Positions 1-9,900 of a stretch of 17,208 bases of DNA are shown piece after piece. The DNA comes from CAKVLS01 sp045651685 (GTDB lineage Bacteria; Bacillota; Clostridia; Christensenellales; UBA1242): contig JAZRSV010000013.1 in NCBI GenBank assembly GCA_045651685.1, forward strand, positions 1 through 17,208, read 5' to 3'. Every line of letters begins with the position of its first letter. Position 1 is the stretch's first letter. Position numbers and translations under genes: made by a program. Under the pieces are notes generated by a model, which saw only the letters and a list, made by a program, of their open reading frames with translations, was not told where the DNA came from and did not search any database.

Positions 1-179
1 GTAATAGGTGAAAACTCTTCTAAAATTTCACCAATGCCTTTTTCCAAAAATTCTTTGTAGGCACTTTTTTGTACATCAAGTAGATAAGGCATATCTATAA
101 GCTCTTGAATTTTTGCAAAGCTTTTACGCTCAACTTTACCGTACTTAACGTTTTTGATAGCAGGTTTTGACTCTACCAT
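1..179 (-). CDS. rpoB: RNA polymerase beta subunit, N-terminal part (runs off the left edge)
   Basis: This is the start of the beta subunit of DNA-directed RNA polymerase, which with beta-prime forms the catalytic core that makes all cellular RNA. Only 59 complete codons are visible before the window ends. Recognition rests on the conserved N-terminal block of the family: S-F-A-K-I-x-E-L-I-D-M-P-Y-L-L-D-V-Q at about residues 20-37, followed by S-A-Y-K-E-F-L-E-K-G-I-G-E at about 39-51 and F-S-P-I-T at the edge. This matches the beta-1 lobe start seen in Bacillota. The ATG at 179-177 is chosen because AAGGAG lies 5 nt upstream. In most bacteria rpoB follows rplJ-rplL; here the upstream 400 bases contain no ribosomal protein gene, so rpoB seems to head its own transcription unit. 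Identity is seen directly from the conserved motif; the rest of the gene cannot be judged. Confidence 0.93.
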   Translation of the reverse strand, partial: MVESKPAIKNVKYGKVERKSFAKIQELIDMPYLLDVQKSAYKEFLEKGIGEILEEFSPI

Positions 180-184
180 AATGG

Positions 185-190
185 CTCCTT
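185..190 (-). promoter_or_regulatory. Ribosome binding site of rpoB
   Basis: AAGGAG on the minus strand, 5 nt before the ATG at 179. It is a near-perfect Shine-Dalgarno match and fixes the rpoB start. A nearby ATG at 193 opens a six-codon frame that overlaps the rpoB start but has no ribosome binding site of its own. Confidence 0.85.
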
Positions 191-195
191 CATAA

Positions 196-225
196 ATCAA
201 TTTTTATTTAGTTGTATAAATTGAT
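196..225 (-). repeat. AT-rich inverted repeat just upstream of the rpoB ribosome binding site
   Basis: ATCAATTT (196-203) and AAATTGAT (218-225) are perfect 8-bp inverted arms around a 14-nt loop, in the untranslated leader of rpoB and ending 6 nt before its Shine-Dalgarno. In RNA it would be a weak hairpin. It may affect ribosome access or simply reflect AT-rich spacer sequence. Confidence 0.3.
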
Positions 226-236
226 ATAAATTTTTT

Positions 237-268
237 CAAAAAAACAGTTAAAAATAGTTGTTTTTTTG
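237..268 (-). repeat. Inverted repeat with A-tract/T-tract arms in the rpoB leader
   Basis: Positions 237-246 (CAAAAAAACA) and 259-268 (TGTTTTTTTG) are perfect 10-bp inverted arms around a 12-nt loop. On the minus strand the right arm carries a run of seven T, so it superficially resembles a weak terminator or attenuator in the rpoB leader. The stem has only three G-C pairs, so strong termination is unlikely. Confidence 0.3.
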
Positions 269-312
269 TTTTATTTATGGTACTTTTATCTACGAGTAAA
301 TACAAAAGTGGG

Positions 313-331
313 ATAATACCATATTATACCA
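313..331 (-). promoter_or_regulatory. Two tandem extended -10 elements, possible secondary rpoB promoters
   Basis: On the minus strand TGG-TATAAT occupies 331-323 and TGG-TATTAT occupies 321-313. Both carry the TGn extension that can replace a -35 box; no good -35 box sits at the right distance from either. They lie just downstream of the better promoter at 348-376, so they may be secondary start sites for rpoB or only part of the AT-rich leader. Confidence 0.3.
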
Positions 332-347
332 ATATAATGCAATTTAG

Positions 348-376
348 AGTGTACCACAACTTTTATTATTAGTCAA
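348..376 (-). promoter_or_regulatory. Probable promoter of rpoB
   Basis: On the minus strand TTGACT (376-371), a 17-bp spacer, then TACACT (353-348) preceded by TGG, an extended -10. Transcription would start near 343-340, giving an rpoB leader of about 160 nt. The -35 box has one mismatch to consensus and the -10 box two, offset by the TGn extension. It is the best promoter-like arrangement between the small-RNA terminator and rpoB. Confidence 0.6.
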
Positions 377-590
377 TAAATTTTAGAAAAATTTTTTATT
401 TTTTTTCAAAATTTACTTGACTTTTTTTTATTGTTTATTTTATTATGTCGTTTTGCATTAATAACACAATCTTTATAATATATAAAAAAAACTCTAACAA
501 AACCTTTTTTAATTTATAAATACATATGCTCCAGGTTGTAAAGTAGGCGCTAGAAAAGCAAAAAGAGCCACTCGTAGAAAAAGATATTAA
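377..590. other. Intergenic stretch without a recognisable gene
   Basis: This stretch is very AT-rich and lies between the rpoB promoter and the small-RNA terminator. On the plus strand TTGACT (417-422), an 18-bp spacer and TATTAT (441-446) resemble a promoter, but nothing convincing follows. From 513 to the TAA at 588-590 a plus-strand frame of 25 codons encodes a very basic tail (A-R-K-A-K-R-A-T-R-R-K-R-Y at its end) with an in-frame stop at 510-512 and no start codon. That could be the decayed 3' end of a lost gene for a nucleic-acid-binding protein, but the stretch is too short to identify. No rplL, rplJ, tRNA or riboswitch was recognised here. Confidence 0.5.
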
Positions 591-618
591 AATAAAAAAA
601 GCCACTAAAAAGTGGCTT
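591..618 (-). terminator. Intrinsic terminator of the small RNA
   Basis: On the minus strand the perfect 8-bp stem AAGCCACT / AGTGGCTT (618-611 and 606-599, loop TTTT) is followed by an almost unbroken T run to about 591. On the plus strand the stem is followed by only three T, so it works mainly for minus-strand transcripts. It ends the RNA started at the promoter 713-741 and insulates rpoB. Confidence 0.85.
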
Positions 619-706
619 TGTGGGGACTATCCTAATATAAAACTCTCTCGGTTTCCCCACATGGGTTGTACGATATGCCAACCTTTCAATTAAGAACTGC
701 GAGAGT
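591..706 (-). ncRNA. Putative structured small RNA of about 116 nt, family unknown
   Basis: The transcript is bounded by an exact consensus promoter (713-741) and a strong terminator (591-618) and contains no plausible reading frame, so it is best read as a non-coding RNA. Visible pairings, in plus coordinates, are: 664-668 with 679-683 (GGTTG/CAACC hairpin); 620-626 with 654-660 (GTGGGGA/TCCCCAC, 7 bp); and the 5' end 701-706 with 642-647 (6 bp, or 700-705 with 645-650). The last two are interleaved and would form a pseudoknot. It lacks the hallmarks of SRP RNA, tmRNA, RNase P RNA, 6S RNA and the common riboswitches known to me. A short GGATAGTCC segment recalls the nexus of type II tracrRNAs, but no cas gene or CRISPR array is in the window. 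Its function could be trans-acting regulation, housekeeping or guide-like; the gene boundaries are better supported than any role. Confidence 0.65.
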
Positions 707-712
707 ACAATC

Positions 713-741
713 ATTATATATTAAGGATTATCTTATGTCAA
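713..741 (-). promoter_or_regulatory. Perfect consensus sigma-A promoter of the small RNA
   Basis: On the minus strand TTGACA (741-736), exactly 17 bp, then TATAAT (718-713). Both hexamers and the spacing are perfect, which predicts strong constitutive transcription starting near 708-706. It points away from the giant lipoprotein gene and towards rpoB, and its product ends at the terminator 591-618. Confidence 0.85.
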
Positions 742-884
742 GATTATTTCAACCAAAAAATAAAGAATTAATTAAATTAAAAGTTGTTCCTCGAGAAGAA
801 GTTTGGCTTACAAGAAAAGATAAAAAAGGCACGCAACAGATGATCAAAGCCTGTATAATATATATAGTTAATACATATATATAG
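735..884 (+). CDS. Doubtful small basic ORF, 49 codons, possibly a truncated gene
   Basis: I do not recognise this product. The ATG at 735 has AAGGA at 723-727 with a 7-nt spacing, a good ribosome binding site; the frame is also open upstream to a TTG at 666. The protein is short and rich in Lys and Arg, with E-L-I-K-L-K-V-V-P-R-E-E-V-W near the middle, and has no signal peptide. Its last residues (I-Y-I-V-N-T-Y-I) are encoded inside a 17-bp AT-rich tandem repeat, and the stop lies in the second copy, so the natural C-terminus may have been lost. The ribosome binding site and ATG overlap the spacer and -35 box of the minus-strand small-RNA promoter, which makes chance likely. No clear plus-strand promoter is visible. 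It could be a real small protein, a truncated N-terminus or a chance frame. Confidence 0.3.
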   Translation: MSRLFQPKNKELIKLKVVPREEVWLTRKDKKGTQQMIKACIIYIVNTYI

Positions 885-898
885 TTAATACATATATA
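861..898. repeat. 17-bp AT-rich tandem duplication
   Basis: The unit TATATAGTTAATACATA occurs twice without mismatch (861-877 and 878-894), followed by a further TATA. It overlaps the 3' end of the small plus-strand ORF and supplies its stop codon. A slippage-prone low-complexity element is the simplest reading. Confidence 0.9.
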
Positions 899-930
899 CA
901 AAGCAGCAATACAGCTAATGCTTGCCTAAC

Positions 931-968
931 AAAAAAGAGCTTGGACAAAAGTCCAAACTCTTTTTTTT
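931..968 (-). terminator. Intrinsic terminator of the giant lipoprotein gene
   Basis: The inverted repeat at 931-946 and 951-966 (16-bp arms, tetraloop, one G-T pair in the core GAGTTTGGAC/GTCCAAGCTC) begins 7 bases past the TAA at 975-973 and has a run of six T on the minus strand. The other strand also ends in eight T, so it can stop plus-strand transcripts too, for example any crossing the small ORF at 735-884. It closes the lipoprotein gene as a single-gene unit. Confidence 0.92.
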
Positions 969-972
969 GTTA

Positions 973-3900
973 TTAAGATTCTGTAAAAGAAATATTAATG
1001 TTTTGACCAGGCATTTTGATTAAGATAGCTTTGTTTTGTTTGCCAGGGCCTGCGCCATGATCAACAAAGTAATTGCCATCAACTACACCAGTTGCAACAA
1101 AAGTTGCATAACCCAAGTTAATCTTAAGTTGAGTATCACTGTCTGCATCAAGAGAACCATTAAACTCTATAACAAGCATTGTGCCCATAGTATGTTCTTT
1201 TATGGTTGTTTCGGTCAATACACCAGTATTATTGTCATAAGCGTATAGTGTAAAGCCACTGCCACCTATTTCAAAAATCTTTTCGGTATTAAGTGAAACT
1301 AATTGACCTGTCATAGACCAGCCATCACCTTTGTTGATGATAACATTAAATGTATCTTGACCCAATTGAGTTGTATAGTCAAATTGTGTTGCCTCTAATC
1401 CAACCAAACCAATATCGTCAGAATCAATTTCGGCAGGAGCATCACCATTGTAAGCGATAGTAAACGCATCTGTAATTTTGTATACAGCATAACCTACATT
1501 TGATACAGAACCATCTGCATCTTTTAGGATATAACCTGCGATACCACCAGTAACAATTTGTGTAGAGTCAATATTCTTAAATGTAGTGCCTTCGTTAACT
1601 ACATAACTAATCTCTGCACCAGATCTTACATATCCAAACAAACCACCAACATAAGACAATGCTGATTTGTATTGGCTACATTCTACATACTCTTTGTTAT
1701 AAACATTAGTAATAGTTGAGCTTTCTACCATACCAGAAATACCACCAGTATAGTCATAACCATAAGTATAGGTCTTAACTTTACCATAGTTTTCGGCAAG
1801 GTTAATCAAGCCATTTTCTAAAATATAACCAACTATACCACCACCATATGTATATGATGTGTTGCTGTTAGAGTAAGATACTATGTTTGATTCGTTGCTA
1901 ATATACTCTAGTATAGCTTTTGTTGGAGCTTGTGCTGTATAAGCACCCTTCATATAACCAACTGCACCACCTACATAGGTATTGCCTAGTAGAGAGAATG
2001 CACCGATATTTACTTGATATGGTGTAGCACTTACTTCGTCTATACCTTCGTTGCGTTGTACACCACCAACGATACCACGATATTCGTCTGGTACTTTTGT
2101 TTCTGCTGATGGTTTTACAATCTTAATATTAGAAACTTTTATGTTGTCTGACTCACCTAGGCCTGCATAGCTTAATGAACCTGATATAGTACCCATAAAG
2201 ATATTATATTTTGAATAGCCAGTTATATTAGCTTGCAAGTTAAGGTTAGTAATAGCTGTATTGTGCGCTTTTGCTACCAAAGCACCTGCATACATACTCT
2301 TAAGAGCACTAGACTCTTCGTAAGTTTGTTCTGTAGCATCAACTTTGATATAAGTATTTAGCAAATATCCATTTTTGATAACTGCATCTTGTGCATATCC
2401 AAATAGACCTGCGTACATTACCTTTTTAGAATCTATTGTTAGGTCTGTGATAGAATAACCGTTAAAGTCAAACACAGCTCTAAATGGATTGTTAAGAGTA
2501 CCAATTGGAGTCCAATATTTACCCTTTAAAGAAATGTTGTTTTGTAATCTAAAGATTATTTGTAGACCTGTCAAAGAATCTATACCATTAATAAATCCGT
2601 TGTTAAAGTTGTAAGCAACCCATGCCAACTCTTGAGGAGTTGATATATTGTAGTAAATATAGTCTGCGTCAGAGTCGCCTTCTTCTTTGTCATGAATTGA
2701 TTTGCCATTGGCATCAGTCAATACCAAATCTTCACATTCTGAGTTGATCCAGTTTTTACCAAGTCTACGCAATGTAGCATTGTTGCTAGTATTTAGCGTA
2801 TACTCACTGCTCCAAACATCAATCATATCCCAGCCAAGACTTTCTAATACTGCCGGAGTTGCGTTGCCTTCTTGCGAATCTACATCAAACTCTACATCTT
2901 GAGTGTTATAAACCTTGCTCTTATAGATAGTATTGATACCTTCTATTTCGCTACCACCAATATAATCTTTTATCTTGGTGTAGTTATAAACTCTTGAGTA
3001 AGAACATGTTTCGTCCATAAATAGCGCAATAAAGTCATATCTTGATTTTTCTATTTCGCCATCAGAGTTGATATACAAGTTAGCTTCTGCACCAGAGTTT
3101 TCCATATAGCTATCAAAGATAGAACTATGATTAATCATACGAAGTGCAAGACCTGCGATATAACCATTAGAACTTACTTGATATACATGTGAGTTAGAAT
3201 AGCTGCGAGAAATTGTTGAATTATCAAGGTTAACAGCTATGCCTGCGCTTTCTTTATCTGCAGAAATATAACCATATTTGTATAATGCAGATATATTGAT
3301 ATCTGTATTGTCTAGGTTGTCTATTTCTGTATAGCAATAAGTAATATTTGTACTTACAGCGTTGTAAACAAAGCCTGAAGCATAATTAACATTTTGAATA
3401 GTTGGAGCGATCAAACCAACATTAGTGATTGTAGCACCACTTGTATAACCAAATAGTCCACCAATCTTTTCACCAGTACTTGTAATACCTGCTGTTGTCT
3501 CATTGATAGTTAGGTATTTGATTGTAAATCCATCACCATCAAATGTGCCTTCAAAAGGTCTTAAATATGTACCGATAGGTTCAAACAATTTGTTTGATAG
3601 ATCAATATTAGCTGTTAGCTTAAATGTTAAACCTTGTGTAGAAATAGCACCAGAATTAACCATTTTGCTTAAGTATGCTAATTGTTCTGCTGTAGATATA
3701 CCATAGCAGTTTTTAGAGATAGATTCTACTTCTTGAGTATAATCTGCCCAGTTAGAATACAAATAGTTGTTAGTTAGTGTTGGATACCAAGTATTAACTA
3801 ATTGATTCCATACAGAAGTATCTTCTAAGAACTTAATACCATAGTCGGTATGATCTTCATTATAATAATACTTCATATTGTTAGAAGTTTTTTGATGTAC

Positions 3901-6900
3901 GCCATCAGATATAGATAGAATATCTGTCACACCTGCACCATCTTCTGCACCATCATAAGCATAACCTGCATAGTCTGCAGTACCTTTTAGGTAGTAAACA
4001 CCACTGTATACAATATAAGCATTGTATCCTACGATAGAACCTCTACCATATGCATTGATGCCACCGTACTTGATAGTACCTATATTATAAACATTAGTAA
4101 TATACATATTGCCATTGCCAGATGCTGTTGTATAGTTAAGTTGTAGTGGAGTTGTCACTACATTATAACCAAATACAAATGTATTATTTGCAACTACTGC
4201 TGCTACACCAAGTATACCACCAACAAATGTATAACCTTGACCATCTGTAGAGATAGCACCCATGTTATAGCAGTTGATGATGTCGTTTCTTTGATTGTAT
4301 GTACTAATAACATCTGTATCTATTGTTACAGTACCTTGGCTAAAGCCTAGTATACCACCTGTACCACAAACGGTAACAGAACTATAAATATTGGTATTGA
4401 TATCGTTTACATTATAGCATTCTGCGATCTTTTGACCACCAGAAACCAAACCAACAATACCACCTACACCACCTACAGCATATGTATAATAGTTGCTTAC
4501 AAAGTTGATGTCACCGTTGTTAGAAGCTCTTGCAACTATAGTATTGCTGCCAGATTCATAACCAACCACACCACCTACAGCATATACACTGCTACCAGTA
4601 GCAAGAGTTATATTGTATTTGTTGTTATCTGCAACATCAGAATTGACATTGTTGTTTCTTACATCAATATAACCAGTATTTACTATTTGAGCTTTTGATT
4701 TGTTTGCTCCAGAATCATCAATATAGTTAATAGTGCTACTGCAATAACCAATATAACCACCAACATACATTTGATGAGCAGAGCTTATTACTGTTATGTC
4801 TCCATTGTTTCTATCTACAAATTTGGCAGTTGCTGTTTCGTTAGTAGTTGTTGCAAAACCAAACATACCACCTACATATAGATAAACTTTTGTACCTGAA
4901 ACATAATTTGTCTTTGAGTCTATTACAGAAATGTTGCCTTCGTTTACTATGCCAGTATTACGAACAACTTTTGTAGCATAACCAACTACACCACCAATAT
5001 ACATATTGTATGATGAAGCAGGGGTTGCTGGGTTGTATAAAGAAGTGTCTAATGAAACATCGCCATAGTTAGAGCAATCTTGTACATTAGTCACATTGCC
5101 ACAAGTAGAAGTAAATTGAGCAACTACACCACCGGCTCTATAATAACCCTTTACCATATTAGCATTGCTACAATTTATAACACTAACATTTGCACCTATT
5201 TGACCGATTATACCACCGGCAACAACGCCTTCGATATAACCACCATAAGTATGCAAATTAGATATTGCAATTGCACCAGCGCCATTTTCTACACTACCAA
5301 AGATACCAACATAAGTTTCTTGACAAGAAGAACTATTAATAGTTGCATATCTGATATAGTGACCATCACCATCAAAGTTGGCTGCGAATGGTTTTGTATA
5401 TTTACCAATAGGGGTCCAATACTTACCACTTAGGTCTAAATCTTTTGTCAATTTGTAATAAACAGTATTGCGATTGTATTTAGCCTCTCTCAAACCATTA
5501 TTAATAATGGCAGAAAGTGCAGACAAATCTTCATTTGATTGAATCAAGTATGGACTTGCAAGAGTACCACTACCTTGGAATACAGGTTTTTCGTTGCCGG
5601 TATTTTCGTCTGTAGTTGGGTCTTCTGATGTAAAGTCCTCCCAACCATAAGTTCTAGAATATTTTTTGATTGTTGGATATCTATCGGCAGTTGCTAAATC
5701 TGTTGAATAGAAGTTTGTACCAAAATCCCAAATATCAGAACTAAAGTTTTTGTACATAAAGTATTTGTAATTAATTGTTAACTTGCCCTCTACAGGATCT
5801 TCTGGTTTAGAAGTTTGTGTAAAGTTAAAGATAGTTGTGCCATCTGAAGAAACTAATTCTGTTGGAATGGTAAATACCATCATAATAGTTTGTTTAGTAT
5901 CAACAACACCCAAAGATACATTTGTTTTATAACCAAATGGCAACAAGATGTTGTTTAGATAGTTTTTAAGTTCTACCATTTCTGCAACATCAGATATTGT
6001 CACAGTAAATAGTATATTGTCGCCACTATCTGTTCTTGCAACTTTGCTATATTCTATTTTGTTATTAAATAGCATATCAAAGTGTGTCATACCAAACAAA
6101 CCGTAGCTTGTGCTGCTATTGTTTGACAAGTTAATAGTTTGACCTGTTGCTAATGTTTGACTTACACCACCCAAGTGATTAATTGGCTTGCAAGGTGTTT
6201 TGTCTGAAACATTTTTGTCAGAGTTGATATATGGAGCATCATATGTACTAATATATAGTGGAACCATATATCCGTTAGAAGGTACTGTATTTGGGTTAGG
6301 ATTAGCTGTACCATATACACTATGAGTATAATAACAGTTAATAAAGCAGTTGTTGCTTACCAAACTAGAAGACAAGTTTAGGTATGCTGTGTTTTCTTCT
6401 GGTATACCATCTGCAGTTTCTGCAGTACCAGCTGCATTTAGACCTTTACCTTCTGAATTGTATCTATATATATCCAATGGATAGTTAGATATCAAACTTT
6501 CTACACCAACAAAACCACCAGTTATACGGTAAGTATTTTGTTGAGGTATAACAAACGCTGCATCTGAAATAAACCAGTTGTTAGCTGCGATACAGTTTTT
6601 GAAAGTTGGCAATAATTGATGTTCAATGCTTGTTGTTAGTATAGCTTGGGCATATGTTATGCCTGATTTTTTAGGTATAACATCATATTGTGCTGCATAA
6701 ACAAAACCATTAGTATACATCAACATAGAAGATGTATTGACAGTACCAATCATACCACCAGCAATAGTTTTTGCTCTAACAGAACCAGATACAACAACAT
6801 TTTCTAATGTACCTGCTACCATACGGCCTACAGCACCACCGGCTACAGTCGCATTGATATTGCGTACATCAACATGAGAAACTGCATTTTTCAATTCGCC

Positions 6901-9900
6901 ATTGTTGTTAAAACCAATAATACCACCAATTGTTTTGGTCTTTGTATTATTGTTAAAGAATTCTAAGTTTCTTGTATCGTTAGTATTACCAACACCAATA
7001 TTATAATCTTGTGGGTTAGATGTTTTTTGATAATCAAGAGTGATGTTAGTTAATACACCACGGTTTTCACCAACAAAACCACCAGCGATAAAGTCACCAC
7101 GAACTGCTTGGTTGCTGTTTTGAAGATTGATAACGGCATCATTTACATAGTTTTTGCCAGCTACCAAACCAAACATACCACCAACTACACGACCTGCAAC
7201 ATGCACATCGCCTTTTATGGTTGCATCGTTTACATGATAGTCATAGTCTAATTCTTGGAATTGACCAATTTCGTCACCATCAAGTACACCAATCAAACCA
7301 CCTGCATAAGATATACCTTTGTTAACAGCTTTGTTATAAGCTTCGGCAGTTGACTCTGCAGGGTTAATTAAAGACACTTTTGTGTTTTTGTCTGTTGCAC
7401 TTAATGCATTAAATTCGGCAGTTGTTTTTCTTTCGTACAATACAAACTTAATACCTGCCTCGGTAGGAACTACGAAAACAGAGTTTACATTGACAGCAGA
7501 AGTGACTGCTTCGAATCTTACATTACCAGTAGCATAACCAACCAAACCACCAACAATGTTTCTACCAAGAACAACGCTGTTTTCGTCAACGGCTGTCACA
7601 TTAACATGGCTGATAATTGTGTAGTTTTTGTAATATTCTGCTGCAGAAACACTACCGTCTTCTGCTGCATAAGCTCTACCTGCAAGACCACCAACATATG
7701 TGTGAGCAGAACTTACTATTTCGCCTACTTGAATATTTAGGTCGGTTATAATACTGTTTTTAATTTCGCCAAACAAACCAAAAGAATCGGTTGCGTTAGC
7801 ACTAGACTCGTATGTAAGAACTATGTTCTTTAGAGTCATATTGTTGCCTTCTACATAACCCCATAATGTACGAGTTGATGTAGCAGGAGTTTGGAATGCA
7901 AACTCAATATCTGATACAAAACGATAATAATTGCGAGTTGCAGCAATTCCACCAGCTGCAGCTGAGTCCTTTAGATATGCGTTATAGCTAGCTATATCAT
8001 ATATCAAATAAGGATTTGTCTTTTTGCCGATATTTTCGTTGCTATAATAATATTGAATATTGTCTACAACTTTGTATACAAATGTACCATATGGGTTTGC
8101 GGCATTTCTTGAGAACTCTAGGTCGCAATTGTTAAATCTATCTAATGTCAAGTCAACACTAATAGTTTTGTCACCTTTGACATAGCTTGCACCAACAACT
8201 GTGACTTCTAGATATTCGTAAGAACCTTCTTTTTCGATAACCATAAATGAATATTTACCAAGGTTATCGTTTTCTACCAAGATGGTAGGATATGAAGTTG
8301 TGTCGTTTTGCCACATATGAGACAAGCTACCCTCTACACCAGCAGTGTTAGATGCTTCGGTATAAGCAGTGACAAAAGCTGCTTTTGTATCGCTATTGTC
8401 CAAACTTGATACCAAAGTATAACTGCCATCTGCATTGCTTACTAATTCGTAAGGGGTTGTGTCTGGATCATCAATGTCATACCAATAAGTGATAATTTCT
8501 TCTATATTGGTTATAGGATCTTTGTATCTAGTTGTTTCTGGATACATAAAGATTTTTTCAAATACGCTTGGCTCTACTTCTTTTTCGTAATAAACAGATT
8601 TTGCTGTACGAGAAAGTTTTAAGTATGCATTGCCATCATTTGCTTGCTCAAAGCGTTGTGTACTTGAATTATAGTTAAACAAATACATATCGCTATAAGT
8701 TTTTGATTTTCCAATATAGTTGTTATGAGAAATAGTATCAATTTCGTTATTTACTAATACTGGCTTACCAAGTTTAACTATCCAAGTATGACCTTCTGCT
8801 TGATCAACACTATCAGCATCAATCGCAATATCATATGTTGCAAATGTAGCTGTAGTAGAGAAGTCATTTAGACTAATTCTTGATGCTGGTTCGTTTTGGA
8901 AAGTATAGTAATCACCAGTTAGATAATAACAATTAGTAATAGTACCTGCGTATACTACAACAACACCACCAGAACGACCAATACCAGTAAATGGTGAGTC
9001 TGTACGGCTATTTTCGGCTATTTTTGATATAGAATAGCAGTTGTTTACTACACCAGTTGTATCGTTTACAAATACAAAACCTGCGCTCATAACAGAAGCT
9101 GATAGAGCTATGTTAGAGTAGCAATCATGTATTTGTCCAATATTTTTATAAATAAATCCACCAACGGTACCACTAGATTGTACACCACCACCACTATAAA
9201 CTATAGTTGTATCGTCACTCTTTTTGATACCTTGTGAATAACTCTTATAGATGCGACCTGTTTCGGTATTTTCACATACAAAACCACCAGTGTAGAACAA
9301 ATCAACATCTGCAGATTTGTTAATGATCTTAGAACTTGTCACATAGCAAGAACTAATTAAGTTAGTATTTTGTCCAACAAAACCACCCAAATTACCAGAA
9401 GTGGTAAACTCAAAGTTAGAAACTTTTGAGTTAGTAATAAAGCCATTGTTAACACCAACTAAACCACCATTATAACCAGCAGTTAAGATAGTGCTATCCA
9501 AGTTAATAACCAAATTACCAGAAGTGTTGCAGTTAGTAATGATACCATTATTAATTGCAGTAATACCACCAAAGTTAATTGATGTCACGCTAGATGCATT
9601 TACAAATAGAGGATTAATAATTGCTGGTAATGAAATTGTTTCGCTAATAATCTCACCAGTCACATCGTCCAAAACAACTTCTTTGTCAACAGACTCTACA
9701 TAATAAACATTGATATTGCTTAACAATGCGTTAGTAGCAGTGCTTGCAAACAAACCTATATCTGCAGCTTGAGTTGAAGACTCGCCAGACTCGTTTTCTA
9801 CACTTGCGTATGACTTAAAGCCAGTTATATAAATTGTATAACCGTTACCGTCAAGGCTAGAAATTTGAGTTTCGATTGGGGTATGTTCGTCAAGCTCAAT

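Noticed and set aside
172..193. A six-codon upstream frame (ATG at 193) overlapping the rpoB start
   Set aside because: It has no ribosome binding site, and its first codons are themselves the rpoB Shine-Dalgarno.
620..660. A tRNA with GTGGGGA/TCCCCAC as acceptor stem
   Set aside because: Only 27 nt separate the arms, too few for D, anticodon and T arms, and there is no T-loop motif.
591..706. The small RNA as a tracrRNA, from the GGATAGTCC segment and terminator hairpin
   Set aside because: The resemblance is a few bases long, and the window holds no cas gene or CRISPR array. It would be revived by a cas9 or cas12 gene elsewhere in the genome and repeats complementary to the 5' half of the RNA.
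976..1290. A cell-wall sorting signal at the C-terminus
   Set aside because: There is no LPxTG-like motif, hydrophobic helix or basic tail; the protein ends in a beta strand.
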